64,000 bases of DNA from Archangium sp. (GTDB lineage Bacteria > Myxococcota > Myxococcia > Myxococcales > Myxococcaceae), in NCBI GenBank assembly GCA_030681645.1, contig JAUXRX010000025.1, forward strand, positions 1 through 64,000, given 5' to 3'. The notes below the pieces were generated by a model. It did not search any database. It worked only from the letters and a program-made list of their open reading frames with translations, and was not told the DNA's origin. Shown piece by piece: positions 26,132-34,864 of this stretch. Made by a program: the position numbers and the translations under genes. The stretch's first letter is position 1. Each line of letters begins with the position of its first letter.

Positions 26132-26743
26132 TCAGAGGGAGAATACGTGCGTGGGCCAACAGGTGAGCCCGCGCGGATCGCCGTCGAACGACGCGTCCCA
26201 GGTCGCCACCTTCTCCGCTGAGTCGAGGGCCCCCGGCACGCGGCCCGGATCCCCGAGGAGCACCCGTACGCCCCGCGCCGCCTGCGCGGTGAGCCAGGGC
26301 ATCAGCCGCGCCGCGAGCTGGAACGAGTAGCAGACGTCACCCGCGAGGATGACGTCGACGTCGGGCGTGGTGCCGATCAGGTCTTCCGTCGTCACCTCGA
26401 GCAGCACCTCGTTGAGCACCGCGTTCCGCAGCGCCAGCTCACCCGCGAGCGGATCGAGATCGGCGCAGCGCACCGCCCCGCCACACTTCGCCGCCGCCAC
26501 GCCCTCGATCGCGCAGCCGCTGCCGAAGTCGAGCACCCGCTTCCCCCGCACCACCTCGGGGTGATCGAGCACGTAGCGCGCGAGCACCTGGCCGCCGGGC
26601 CACGCGAAGGCCCAGTACGGCATGCCCAGCAGCGAAGGCTCGGTGGCGTGCCAGCTCTTCGAGGCGGGAGGCAGCAGCCACAGCCGCAGCTCCGGGCACA
26701 GGAACGGCGCGAGCACCCTCAGCTCAGCTTCGAGGGGGTGCAT
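26132..26743 (-). CDS. SAM-dependent methyltransferase, ETFB-lysine/PrmA-like
   Basis: 203 residues. GMPYWAFAWPGGQVLARYVLDHP is followed by the SAM-binding motif VLDFGSGCAIEGVAAA, then CADLDP and DVILAGDVCYS. This order matches the family of protein lysine methyltransferases that modify ETF-beta or ribosomal L11. Cytoplasmic. ATG 26743 is the natural start and lies inside the 3' end of the upstream gene (20-base overlap). Confidence 0.82.
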   Translation of the reverse strand: MHPLEAELRVLAPFLCPELRLWLLPPASKSWHATEPSLLGMPYWAFAWPGGQVLARYVLDHPEVVRGKRVLDFGSGCAIEGVAAAKCGGAVRCADLDPLAGELALRNAVLNEVLLEVTTEDLIGTTPDVDVILAGDVCYSFQLAARLMPWLTAQAARGVRVLLGDPGRVPGALDSAEKVATWDASFDGDPRGLTCWPTHVFSL

Positions 26744-29396
26744 CGCGGCGACGGCGGTGAGCGAAGACGAGCAGCGCCAGCGCGAGCAGCGAAGGCCCGC
26801 CTGACTGGCAACCACACATCGTGTCGTAGACGAACACGTCGGTCGGCTGACCCGCATCGGGCACGGGATCGATCACCGGGGCCGGTTCCTGCTGCAGCAC
26901 CCGGTGGCGAGCCTCGACACTGCCGGTGCCGTCGACGAAGTGCTGCCACACCAGCACCACGGCGCCGTTGGCCGAGGGCACCAGCAAGGGCGCCCGCGCC
27001 TCGACGCCGCTGCTGCTGAGCAGGTTGCCGTCGCGCACCGTGCCATCGAGGTCGAGCTTCATGCCGAGGATCACCGTGGTGAAGTCGTCAGGCGATTCCC
27101 ACGCGAGCTGCCAGCCGCGGGGGGTGGGGGCCGCGACGGGGGCGGCCACGTTGCGATTGCCCGGCCGCGTGACCTGCAGCACCACGGGCCGCATCGGCAC
27201 CCCGGCGCGGAGCTCGGCGACCGTGGTGGTCGCGACCACGAGGGTGTCAGTGTCGTCGGCGACCAGCAGCAGGTCGTGGCCCCGCGCGACCAGGCACGGG
27301 GGCGAGGCGCGGCCCAGCGGCCCGAGGTCGTGCCTGGTGGTGGTGGGCGCGGCTGCGTTGTCAGCGATCTCCAACACCGAGAGGCCGGTTCCCTCGAGGA
27401 GCGGAATGAAGAGCGACCCGTCTGCCCACGCGCCACACCGGCCGAAGCGCGCCCCCGCCCAGGGCTGGACCGCCGGGGTGCCGCGGCCCGCGATCAGCAC
27501 CGCCTCGCCCGGCGACCACACCGCCGCGATGTTCTCGCCCACCAGCGCGGCGGGGTGTTCACCCGGCCCGCTCATCACGTGCGTACCCGTCACGCCGCCG
27601 CTGCCGAACTCGGCGAGGAAGATGCTGGTGACCCGGTTGCCCACCACCTTCACCGCGACCCGGGGTCCCGCGGCGACCTGCTCGAGCGTGACCGTGCCCC
27701 CGTCGCGCGCCGTCTCGGTGTGGCCCGTGACCGCGCCGGTCATCGGGTTGAGCTGCGCGCCGAGCAGCGACGGGCCCTGGTTCGACGCGAGCAGCCACAC
27801 CCCCGCGTCGGTCCACGCGGCGCTGGCGTGCAGTTGATCGGGGTCAGCGAAGGTGCCCGTGCCCGTGCCGAGGGTGCGCCCGTCGACCAGCGTGCCCGGC
27901 GCCAGCGAGAGGAAGCTCATGGCGCTCGTGGTCTCCACGAGCAGCACCGCGCGCCCGGGGTTGGCGACCATGGCCAGCGGCTCGTAGCCGGCCAGCAGGG
28001 GCGAGGTCACGGGCCCCGGGCTGAACTCGGTGACGGCGAACTGGCCCGGGTCGGCGGCCTGGTGGGCGATCATCGCCCGCCACGGGGTGCCGTCCTGAAG
28101 GCCCGCGGCCACCAGCGGGTGCGAGCCCGCCACGGGCCCGGGGCTGGCGGGGTCGGATGACGAGGAGGAGTCGATGGGGCCGGCGAAGAGGTGCGGCGCC
28201 CCGAGGTACGGCGCGAGGAAGGCCCCCCCGAGGGGAGGATTGAACGCGGTCGCGTGCGCGACGCGCGGGAAGAGGTTCTGAAAGTACGGCTGTGGCGTCT
28301 GCGCCGGCAGGCCGTTCCTTCGCAACGGAATGGAGACGCCCCAGAAGGTCTCGCCCTGTGACCAGGCGGCGAAGAAGCCCGACGCGGTCGAGGTGAGCGT
28401 GGGCAGCGCGGCCACGTCAGGTTCCGCCTTGGGCCAGAGCGTGACGGCCCCCTGAGAGGGCACCACCACGAACTGGCTGACCACCTCGGTCGGTGTCTCC
28501 CAGACGAGGAGGAAGTCACCGTTCGACTCGGCGAGCTGCAGGCTCGAGATCGGCGTGGTGGCTTCGACGACGATGTTGGAGCAGCCCTGCACCCCGTTCG
28601 AGGTGATCGTCGCCACGCGAATGGTGTGGCCCACGCGGCCCGCGGTCTCGACGCGCCAGGCGACCAGGGTGCTGGTGGCATCGGAAGCGATGCGCGGCTG
28701 GGAGAAGATCTCCTTCTTCCCCGCCAGACAGATGATCTGCCCGTACTGAGAGAGGAGGCCTCCATCGGGCAGCAGTGCGTTCGACCAGAGGTCGGGGCCG
28801 CGGCGCCGGGGCATCTGGAAGCTCAGGTCGCGGCGATCGTCGACCCACACCGCGAGGGCCGAGGTGCCCGACCAGGTGAGGTCAGCCCAGCTGTCGAGCG
28901 GATCCTGGCGAAGCGTGCCTGCGTCGCTGTTCACCGTTCCCCCACCGCCGCCCATGCCGCCTCCGATGGGCGTGCCGCCGCCGCCGGTGCCGCCCCCCAT
29001 CGTGAAGCCGCCGCCGGTGCCGCCCCCCATGGTGAAGCCGCCGCCGGTGCCTCCGCCCATCGGGAAGCCGCCCCCGGTGCCTCCGCCCACCGGGAAGCCG
29101 CCGCCGGTGCCTCCGCCCACCGGGAAGCCGCCGCCGCCTCCGCCCACCGGGAAGCCGCCGCCGCCGCCCACCGGGAAGCCACCGCCGGTGCCGCCGCCCG
29201 TCGTCCCACCGCCGGTGCCGCCGCCCGTCGTGCCCGTTCCGCCACCGCCGGTTCCACCGCCCAAGCCGCCGCCCGTGCCACCGCCCATGGTGCCGCCGCC
29301 GCCCCCGGTCGAGCCGCCACCACCACCCATGCCGTCATAGCCGCCGTCGGGCAGGAGGCCGCCCAGCGCGAGCGCAAGAATGAGAGAAGAGATCAC
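26724..29396 (-). CDS. Glycine-rich exported protein with MYXO-CTERM tail
   Basis: 890 residues. A short signal peptide (SSLILALALGGLLP) is followed by about 140 residues of Gly-rich repeats (units like GGGTGGGFPV), then a large beta-rich region probably forming a propeller-like fold. The C-terminus has CGC, a hydrophobic helix (SLLALALLVF) and HRRRR, the MYXO-CTERM sorting signal that anchors proteins for surface display or release. GTG 29396 is supported by GGAG seven bases upstream. Function unknown. Confidence 0.85.
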   Translation of the reverse strand: MISSLILALALGGLLPDGGYDGMGGGGGSTGGGGGTMGGGTGGGLGGGTGGGGTGTTGGGTGGGTTGGGTGGGFPVGGGGGFPVGGGGGGFPVGGGTGGGFPVGGGTGGGFPMGGGTGGGFTMGGGTGGGFTMGGGTGGGGTPIGGGMGGGGGTVNSDAGTLRQDPLDSWADLTWSGTSALAVWVDDRRDLSFQMPRRRGPDLWSNALLPDGGLLSQYGQIICLAGKKEIFSQPRIASDATSTLVAWRVETAGRVGHTIRVATITSNGVQGCSNIVVEATTPISSLQLAESNGDFLLVWETPTEVVSQFVVVPSQGAVTLWPKAEPDVAALPTLTSTASGFFAAWSQGETFWGVSIPLRRNGLPAQTPQPYFQNLFPRVAHATAFNPPLGGAFLAPYLGAPHLFAGPIDSSSSSDPASPGPVAGSHPLVAAGLQDGTPWRAMIAHQAADPGQFAVTEFSPGPVTSPLLAGYEPLAMVANPGRAVLLVETTSAMSFLSLAPGTLVDGRTLGTGTGTFADPDQLHASAAWTDAGVWLLASNQGPSLLGAQLNPMTGAVTGHTETARDGGTVTLEQVAAGPRVAVKVVGNRVTSIFLAEFGSGGVTGTHVMSGPGEHPAALVGENIAAVWSPGEAVLIAGRGTPAVQPWAGARFGRCGAWADGSLFIPLLEGTGLSVLEIADNAAAPTTTRHDLGPLGRASPPCLVARGHDLLLVADDTDTLVVATTTVAELRAGVPMRPVVLQVTRPGNRNVAAPVAAPTPRGWQLAWESPDDFTTVILGMKLDLDGTVRDGNLLSSSGVEARAPLLVPSANGAVVLVWQHFVDGTGSVEARHRVLQQEPAPVIDPVPDAGQPTDVFVYDTMCGCQSGGPSLLALALLVFAHRRRRDAPPRS
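28935..29335. repeat. Tandem GC-rich repeats encoding Gly-rich segment
   Basis: Imperfect units of about 30 bases (and 18-24-base variants) such as CCGCCGCCGGTGCCTCCGCC repeat through this stretch. On the coding (minus) strand they give GGGTGGGFPV-like units. The number of units is probably variable between strains. Confidence 0.85.
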
Positions 29397-29489
29397 CGAA
29401 TCACTCCAGGGTGCGCGCCGGGGCCTCGCGCTCCGAGAACGCCTCGAGTGTGGCGGTTTTCAGGTCGATTTTCGATGTGGGACAAACAC

Positions 29490-30116
29490 TCAGGCGAGCC
29501 CGGCTGCCTTGAGCTGTTCCACCGTGAGGCCCCCGCGGCCGCCCATCATCCGCGCCACGTACTTGCCGATGATGTCGGCCTCGAGGTTCACCTTCTGCCC
29601 CGGCTGCTTCTTCCCCAGGGAGGTGCGCTGCTGCGTCTCGGGGATCAACATCACCCCGAAGCGCTCTGGCCCGACGCTGGTGAGGGTGAGCGAGACGCCG
29701 TCGATGCACACCGAGCCCTTCTCCACGAAGAACGGCGCGAGCTCGACGGGGAGCGTGAAGGCCATCACCCACGAGCCGCCTTCCGGCCGCGTCTCCAGCA
29801 CCGTGGCCACGCCGTCCACGTGGCCCTGCACCCAGTGACCGCCGAGGCGATCGCCCATGCGCAGGGCGCGCTCGAGGTTGACGCGGGTACCCACGGTCCA
29901 GCTGCCCAGCGTGGACCGGCGCAGCGTCTCTGGCGCCGCCTGCACCTTGAAGCTCTGGCCCTTGAACCCGACCACCGTGAGGCACACGCCGTCACACGCG
30001 ATCGACTCGCCGGGCTGAAAATCACCCGGGTACGACGAGGCGATCCACAGCTCGGTGACCGGCCCCGCGGCGATGCGCTCGACGGTGCCGAGATCGGTGA
30101 CGAGCCCCGTGAACAT
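29490..30116 (-). CDS. ribE: Riboflavin synthase alpha subunit
   Basis: 208 residues with the two tandem lumazine-binding domains of riboflavin synthase. MFTGLV at the start, SIACDGVCLTV in the first domain and SVCIDGVSLTL in the second, plus GGHWVQGHVD, are diagnostic. It dismutates two ribityllumazine molecules to riboflavin. It follows the cyclic-nucleotide-binding gene by 4 bases and is separated from ribB-ribH. No riboswitch is present upstream. Confidence 0.96.
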   Translation of the reverse strand: MFTGLVTDLGTVERIAAGPVTELWIASSYPGDFQPGESIACDGVCLTVVGFKGQSFKVQAAPETLRRSTLGSWTVGTRVNLERALRMGDRLGGHWVQGHVDGVATVLETRPEGGSWVMAFTLPVELAPFFVEKGSVCIDGVSLTLTSVGPERFGVMLIPETQQRTSLGKKQPGQKVNLEADIIGKYVARMMGGRGGLTVEQLKAAGLA

Positions 30117-30120
30117 CAGC

Positions 30121-30657
30121 TCACTTCTTCTTCTTCTTCGGGACGGGCTTCGGCTTCTTCTTCGCCGACGCCGCCTTGCCCGACTCGATGGCCTCGACGA
30201 ACTCGACGATGCGGCTGTCGGCCTTGCGCAGGCGGCGCGAGAGCATGCGGCAGATGTTCTGCAGAATGATCACGTACGCGAAGTTGTCCGACTTGTAGAC
30301 GTTCCACAGCTCGGGGTTGGTGAGCGAGTACGTCACCGCCTTCTTGCGCACCACGCAGGTGGCGCTGCGCGGCTGGAGCTCGACCAGCGCCATCTCTCCG
30401 AAGCACTCGCCGGGCCCCAGCTTGACGATCGACTGGTTGTTGCCGGTGGCCGAGCGGCGCAGCACTTCCACCTCACCCTCGCGGATGACGTAGAGGGTGC
30501 GGCCCATCTCGCCCTCGTTGCAGATGTGTTCGCCCACGTCCCACCGGCGCTCCTCGAGGAACTCGAAGAGGATCTCCAGGCTCGAGCCCTTGAGATCGAG
30601 GAAGACCGGCACGCTGCGGAGGAAGGTGGCAATCGACGCGTCGCGCTTCGTGATCAT
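30121..30657 (-). CDS. Cyclic-nucleotide-binding domain protein
   Basis: 178 residues with one cNMP-binding domain (about 15-130): EEFLEERRWDVGEHICNEGE-type strands, YVIREGEVEVL and the phosphate-binding cassette GPGECFGEMALVELQPRSAT. No helix-turn-helix is seen, so it is probably an allosteric adaptor rather than a transcription factor. The C-terminus is Lys-rich (KKKPKPVPKKKKK) and could bind nucleic acid or membrane. ATG 30657 is set by the domain start. It overlaps no neighbour and precedes ribE by 4 bases. Confidence 0.88.
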   Translation of the reverse strand: MITKRDASIATFLRSVPVFLDLKGSSLEILFEFLEERRWDVGEHICNEGEMGRTLYVIREGEVEVLRRSATGNNQSIVKLGPGECFGEMALVELQPRSATCVVRKKAVTYSLTNPELWNVYKSDNFAYVIILQNICRMLSRRLRKADSRIVEFVEAIESGKAASAKKKPKPVPKKKKK

Positions 30658-30674
30658 GGCGCGAAAGGAATCAC

Positions 30675-31637
30675 TTACCCAATCGGAGTGCCAGCGCCAA
30701 AGAGCCGCAGCGCGTTCTGGCCGAGCAGGCCCGCCTCGACGTCGGCCCTGAACTTCATGCCCACCAGGTGCTTCACCTCGCGGTCCCACGCGTACGGCAG
30801 GTTGGGAAAGTCGGTGCCGTAGAGGACGCGATCGGGCCGCACCTCGAAGAGCCGCCGGGGCACGTCGATGGGAAAGTAGTTCGCCGCCATCATGGTGGTG
30901 TCGAGCCAGAGCGAATCGTGGCGCTCGAGCAGGCGGGCGTAGGCGTCGAACTCGTCGGCGCCGAGGTGGGGCACGCAGAGCTTGAGCTTCGGGTGGGCCT
31001 TCAGCACGCGCTCCACCCGATCGGCGCCGCACAACGAGTACACGTCGACCTTGTACGCGGGCGACGAGGGCTCACGGCCCGCGTGCATCACCAGCGGCAG
31101 ATCGGCCTCGACGCACGCCTCGTAGATCTCGTTCATTTCCGGCGCGTCTGCCGAGAAGCACTGCACGTGGCAGTGCAGCTTCACCCCACGCAGGCCCTTC
31201 GCGAACGCCTCGCGCAAGATGTTCTTCGCGTCGGGTTCGCCGGGCAGCACGGTGGCCAGGCCGATCACCCGCGCGTCCTGCGCGGCGACCTGCGCCATGT
31301 AGTCGTTGAGCGCGCGCGCCATGCCCGGCTTGTGGGAATAGAGCAGCGCGACCACGCGGCTCACGCCCCGCGAGAAGAGGAACTCGAGCGTGTCGGGCGT
31401 CTTGAGCTTGTAGCGAACGGGCCAGCCGTAGGTGTCGAACCAGCGCCAGATCGCCTCGAACATCGGGTCTGGGAAGAGGTGCACGTGCGCGTCGACGACC
31501 GGCGGGAGCAGCAGCGGCAGGCGCGGCCCTTCTTCGTCGTCGAGCGCGGGCAGCGGCAGCTTCATTCCGCGCGCGGCGAGCGGCGCCGCCACGCAGCACA
31601 GCGGGCCAGGCATCACCTCGAGCGACGGCGAGCTCAT
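30675..31637 (-). CDS. Amidohydrolase-2 family metal-dependent hydrolase
   Basis: 320 residues. VVDAHVHLFPDP supplies the first metal-binding His-x-His, KLHCHVQ and VMHAGRE further His, and YGTDFPNLPY the final Asp, typical of the ACMSD-like amidohydrolase barrel. Such enzymes are decarboxylases or lactone/amide hydrolases. Substrate unknown. The ATG overlaps the VOC gene stop (ATGA), so both are probably in one transcript. Confidence 0.87.
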   Translation of the reverse strand: MSSPSLEVMPGPLCCVAAPLAARGMKLPLPALDDEEGPRLPLLLPPVVDAHVHLFPDPMFEAIWRWFDTYGWPVRYKLKTPDTLEFLFSRGVSRVVALLYSHKPGMARALNDYMAQVAAQDARVIGLATVLPGEPDAKNILREAFAKGLRGVKLHCHVQCFSADAPEMNEIYEACVEADLPLVMHAGREPSSPAYKVDVYSLCGADRVERVLKAHPKLKLCVPHLGADEFDAYARLLERHDSLWLDTTMMAANYFPIDVPRRLFEVRPDRVLYGTDFPNLPYAWDREVKHLVGMKFRADVEAGLLGQNALRLFGAGTPIG

Positions 31638-32026
31638 GGATCGTACGGGTCCGGGTCAGCGGGTTGCCACAGCTCGAGGGTGATGCCGTCGGGGCCGGGC
31701 ACGTGGGCGAACCTGCCGTTGGGCTCGGGAGGAAAGGTGCGCACCGGGGTGATGCCCTTCTTCGCCAGCTCGGCGAGCAGGCCGTCGAGATCGTCCACGC
31801 GCAGGTTGAGCATGAACTCGCGAGCGCTGCCGGTGAAGTAGTCGCTCGTCTTCGAGTGCAGCCCGAGCACCGTGCAGCCCTTCTTCAGGGTGCCGCGCTC
31901 GAGCCAGGGGAACAGCTGGCCCCAGCTCTCCATGGGCATGCTGAGGTTCTCCGTCAGCCATTTTCCCGTCGCCGACGGGTCCTCCGACTTGAAGAAGAAA
32001 CCGCCCAGTCCGGTGATCTTTGCCAT
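31634..32026 (-). CDS. VOC (glyoxalase/dioxygenase) superfamily protein
   Basis: 130 residues with one vicinal-oxygen-chelate fold: GGFFFKSEDPSATGKWLTEN at the start and GPDGITLELWQP at the end, the latter with the usual Glu metal ligand. Members include glyoxalases and resistance proteins; the reaction cannot be assigned. Translationally coupled to the amidohydrolase downstream. Divergent from the sulfurtransferase operon; the 151-base gap (32027-32177) presumably holds both promoters but I see no clear boxes. Confidence 0.85.
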   Translation of the reverse strand: MAKITGLGGFFFKSEDPSATGKWLTENLSMPMESWGQLFPWLERGTLKKGCTVLGLHSKTSDYFTGSAREFMLNLRVDDLDGLLAELAKKGITPVRTFPPEPNGRFAHVPGPDGITLELWQPADPDPYDP

Positions 32027-32177
32027 CCCCCTTCCTTACTCCCGGGGGCACGCCCCATGCAGCCCGTTCGGATTCCTAACTCGGCACTTTCAGGCACCTA
32101 TTCGCCCAACGAATCGTCTTCCGCAGCTTTGGCTCATACCGCTCAGCCGTTTTCCCCACACCCAGGATCCCGCCCCC

Positions 32178-33113
32178 ATGCGTTCCCTTTCCGCCCTGCT
32201 GGTGCTGCTGGCCCTGCCCGCGCTCGCTCAGGATGCCTTCATCAGCGCTGACGACGCCCTCAAGCTCGTCGGCAAGGACGGCGTTCGTTTCGTCGGCGCC
32301 GACAGCGAGAAGGACTTCGAGAAGGGCCACCTGCCCGGCGCGGTCGAGGCCTTCGCGCACGATCTGCAGCTGTTGGACGACGTGCGCAAGTGCAAGGGCC
32401 TGCCGATGTGTGAGGCGACTGCGTTCGACTTCATCGGAAAGAAGCTGGGCGTGGACGCCGCGACGCAGGTGGTCGTCTACGACGCGGGAATGGGCGTCAA
32501 CGCGAGCGGCGCCTGGTTCTTCCTCGCGCTCTATGGGCACAAGAACGTGAAGATCCTCGATGGTGGGCTCGCGGCGTGGAAGGCGAAGGGCGGCGCCATC
32601 GAAGAGGGCAAGGGCAAGGCGCCCGCGGCGAAGACCTTCAAGGGCGAGGTGCAGTGGCAGATGGTCGCCTCGCGCGCCGACGTCGAAGCGGCGACGAAGG
32701 ACCCGTCGAAGGCGCTCATCCTCGACTCCCGGCACAAGCTCGAGGAATACACCGGCAAGGAGCTGCTCGGCGGCCTCACCGCCCCCGGCAAGGAGAGCAC
32801 CGTCGCGCGTGGCGGCTTCATCCCCACCGCGGTGTTCTCGCCGTGGACCAAGTACGCCGGCAACAAGGACGCTGAGGCGGGCAAGCCCACGCTGAAGGAC
32901 GCGAAGGACATTCAGAAGCAGCTCGAGAAGCTGAAGAAGAATGGCTACGACGCCGGCAAGCCCGTCATCACCTACTGCCACGTCGGCCTGGGCCGCGGCT
33001 CGTTCCAGTACCTCGCGCTGCTCAAGGCGGGTCACACCAACACCAAGCTCTACGTGGGCGGTTGGAACGAGTGGGGCAACACCCCTGAGCTGCCGCTGGG
33101 CACCCAGAACTGA
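32178..33113 (+). CDS. Exported two-domain thiosulfate/mercaptopyruvate sulfurtransferase
   Basis: 311 residues. A signal peptide (SLSALLVLLALPALA) precedes two rhodanese domains (about 22-145 and 165-305). The second carries the catalytic Cys267 in the loop CHVGLGRG. The enzyme moves sulfane sulfur from a donor such as thiosulfate to an acceptor, here in the periplasm. It is the first gene of the operon leading to the type II molybdoenzyme. ATG 32178 is chosen because the signal peptide begins there. A further product of this operon may be a persulfide carrier. Confidence 0.9.
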   Translation: MRSLSALLVLLALPALAQDAFISADDALKLVGKDGVRFVGADSEKDFEKGHLPGAVEAFAHDLQLLDDVRKCKGLPMCEATAFDFIGKKLGVDAATQVVVYDAGMGVNASGAWFFLALYGHKNVKILDGGLAAWKAKGGAIEEGKGKAPAAKTFKGEVQWQMVASRADVEAATKDPSKALILDSRHKLEEYTGKELLGGLTAPGKESTVARGGFIPTAVFSPWTKYAGNKDAEAGKPTLKDAKDIQKQLEKLKKNGYDAGKPVITYCHVGLGRGSFQYLALLKAGHTNTKLYVGGWNEWGNTPELPLGTQN

Positions 33114-33123
33114 AGGAGTCCGC

Positions 33124-34248
33124 ATGCAGGCTGTGATCACAGGTCTCCTCACCGGCATGGCGTTCGGCGTCGTCCTCTACAAGGTCGGCGCCAGCCGCTT
33201 TTCCCGCATCATCGGCATGCTCACCCTGCGCGACACCAAGGTGATGAAGTTCGCCTTCACCGCCATCGCCACCGCGTCGACCCTCTACGGCCTGGCGTCG
33301 ATCGCGGGGGTGGCCGAGTCGATGAACCTGGTGCCGCGCGTGATGCCCTTCCTCGGCAGCGCGCACTTGCTGGGCGGGGTGATCTTCGGCGTGGCCATGG
33401 GCACCACGGGCACCTGCCCCGGGACCTGCGTGGCCAAGGCGGGCGGCATGGGCGGCGCCAATCGCTTCGCCACCCTCTTCGCGATGCTGGGCCTGGTGCT
33501 GGGTATTCTCGCGTACGCGGCGGTGAAGACCCCGCTGACCGACGCGGGCATCATCGCCGTCAACCAGAAGCCGATCACCTTGAACGGCCTGCTGGGGCTG
33601 CCCTACGGAGTGGTGGCACTGGTGTGGGGCGCGCTGTTCTTCGTCATCTCGGTGGTGGTCAACCGGCTGACGCCAGAGAAGACCTACACCTCGTCGAAGG
33701 AGCGCAAGACGCTCATCGACTACGTGCGCGGTGAGTGGAGCTGGCTGGCCTCGGGCGTGATCGGCGGCATCGTCATCGTGCTGGCCACCATGCAGAACGG
33801 CTACCTCGGCTTCTCCGGCGCGGTGCTCGCCTTCGTGGGCAGCGCGGCGCACCTCGTCGGCATGCCGATGGAGCTGGTCCCGAAGATCAACGACGACATC
33901 CTCTGGCGGGCGATGTTGATCGTGGGCGTCTTCCCGGGCGGGCTGCTGGCGAAGCTCACCTCCATCAAGTCGGAGGCGGCCACCCACCCCACCCTCAAGC
34001 CCACCTTCAGCCTCAAGGCCTCCGGCAAGTCGCTCGCGGGCGGCTTCGGGCTCGCGCTGGGCGCGATGATCGGCGGCGGCTGCACCACGGGCGCCTTCAT
34101 CGCCGCGTGGCCGACGCTCTCGGTGGGCAGCCTGGCGATGGGCGGCACCTTCTTCGTGGCGTCGATGGCCACGTCCAACCTTCTTCTCCTCACGCGAAGG
34201 CTCGACTTCGCCAAAGCGCAGCAGGTGGGCGACGAGGTGTACGACTGA
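33124..34248 (+). CDS. YeeE/YedE (TsuA-like) thiosulfate-type transporter
   Basis: 374 residues with about 9-10 membrane helices. It has Cys98 and Cys102 in GTCPGTC and Cys320 in GGGCTTG, the paired motifs of the YeeE/YedE sulfur transport family, whose characterised member TsuA imports thiosulfate through a Cys relay. A strong AGGAG site precedes ATG 33124. Ten bases after the sulfurtransferase gene and overlapping the next one (TGATG), so firmly in the operon. It may import thiosulfate or export a related sulfur species. Confidence 0.9.
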   Translation: MQAVITGLLTGMAFGVVLYKVGASRFSRIIGMLTLRDTKVMKFAFTAIATASTLYGLASIAGVAESMNLVPRVMPFLGSAHLLGGVIFGVAMGTTGTCPGTCVAKAGGMGGANRFATLFAMLGLVLGILAYAAVKTPLTDAGIIAVNQKPITLNGLLGLPYGVVALVWGALFFVISVVVNRLTPEKTYTSSKERKTLIDYVRGEWSWLASGVIGGIVIVLATMQNGYLGFSGAVLAFVGSAAHLVGMPMELVPKINDDILWRAMLIVGVFPGGLLAKLTSIKSEAATHPTLKPTFSLKASGKSLAGGFGLALGAMIGGGCTTGAFIAAWPTLSVGSLAMGGTFFVASMATSNLLLLTRRLDFAKAQQVGDEVYD

Positions 34249-34379
34249 TGACTCGCTCGATGAGGGTGATGTTCCTGGCGTTGATCGCCGCCATGCTGGC
34301 GGCCGTCGTCACGCTGCGGGTGAAGAATGACGCGCTGGAGCGTGGCCCCTCGGCGCCGCTCGGGGTGAACGGGTCATGA
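34248..34379 (+). CDS. Small single-helix membrane protein (43 aa)
   Basis: 43 residues: MRVMFLALIAAMLAAVVTL is one membrane helix near the N-terminus. The start overlaps the transporter stop (TGATG) and the stop overlaps the next start (ATGA), so coupling supports its reality. The last ten residues (GPSAPLGVNGS) are encoded by a copy of dispersed repeat family 2. No family recognised; it may be a small accessory subunit of the transporter or the anchored rhodanese. Confidence 0.65.
   Translation: MTRSMRVMFLALIAAMLAAVVTLRVKNDALERGPSAPLGVNGS
34346..34372. repeat. Dispersed palindromic repeat, family 2, inside a small gene
   Basis: This copy matches the 27-base repeat at 54524-54550 (reverse complement) at 24 of 27 positions. 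It encodes the C-terminal residues of the 43-residue protein. Confidence 0.7.
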
Positions 34380-34840
34380 AGCGCCTCGAGCCCCTCGTCT
34401 ACGTGGCGGTGATGGCGATCCTCGGGGTCGCCCTGATCGCCGAAGGCCGCCGCACCACCGAGCTGCTCGCGCACCAGGCCGTCACCCCGAAGGCGCTGTA
34501 CGCGTTGCTCTCGAACCCGCAGGTGAAGGTGCAGATCGTCGACCTGCGCGCCTACGACGACGATCACTACGTCGACACGCACATTCCCGGGGCGATCCCC
34601 CTGCCCTCCTGCGACGAGACGAAGGCCCCCGAGAGCGCCCGCGATCGCGTCTACCCCTACGTCAGCACCATCATCGTCACCGACACCGGCGACGCCGCCG
34701 CCTTCGAGGCGTGCCGGGCGAAGTTCGGCCAGGCGCGCCTGCTGGAAGGTGGAATGGAAGGCTGGAGCAACGCAAACCTCCCGGAAGACACGGGTGACTA
34801 CGCCCCGCCGAAGAACGCGGCGGGGGGCGGCTGCCTGTAA
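34376..34840 (+). CDS. Membrane-anchored rhodanese-like protein lacking catalytic Cys
   Basis: 154 residues. An N-terminal helix (LVYVAVMAILGVALIAEG) anchors a rhodanese domain in the periplasm. The domain has VQIVDLRAYDDDHYVDTHIPGAIPLP and ends RLLEGGMEGW, both typical, but the catalytic loop is IIVTDTGDAAAF with Thr/Asp where Cys is expected, so transferase activity is not predicted. Remaining Cys are in PSCDE, EACRA and the terminal GGGCL. It may bind sulfur or a partner. Coupled with the small gene before it, 24 bases before the molybdoenzyme. Confidence 0.8.
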   Translation: MKRLEPLVYVAVMAILGVALIAEGRRTTELLAHQAVTPKALYALLSNPQVKVQIVDLRAYDDDHYVDTHIPGAIPLPSCDETKAPESARDRVYPYVSTIIVTDTGDAAAFEACRAKFGQARLLEGGMEGWSNANLPEDTGDYAPPKNAAGGGCL

Positions 34841-34864
34841 CCCCTGGAGCAGAAGGAGAGAACC

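Noticed and set aside
28864..29340. Plus-strand Pro-rich protein or CRISPR-like array
   Set aside because: The repeats are coding Gly-rich units of the minus-strand gene, with no spacers of constant length; the Pro-rich frame is the antisense reading.
34376..34840. Active rhodanese
   Set aside because: No Cys is present in the catalytic loop, so sulfurtransferase activity is not called despite the fold.
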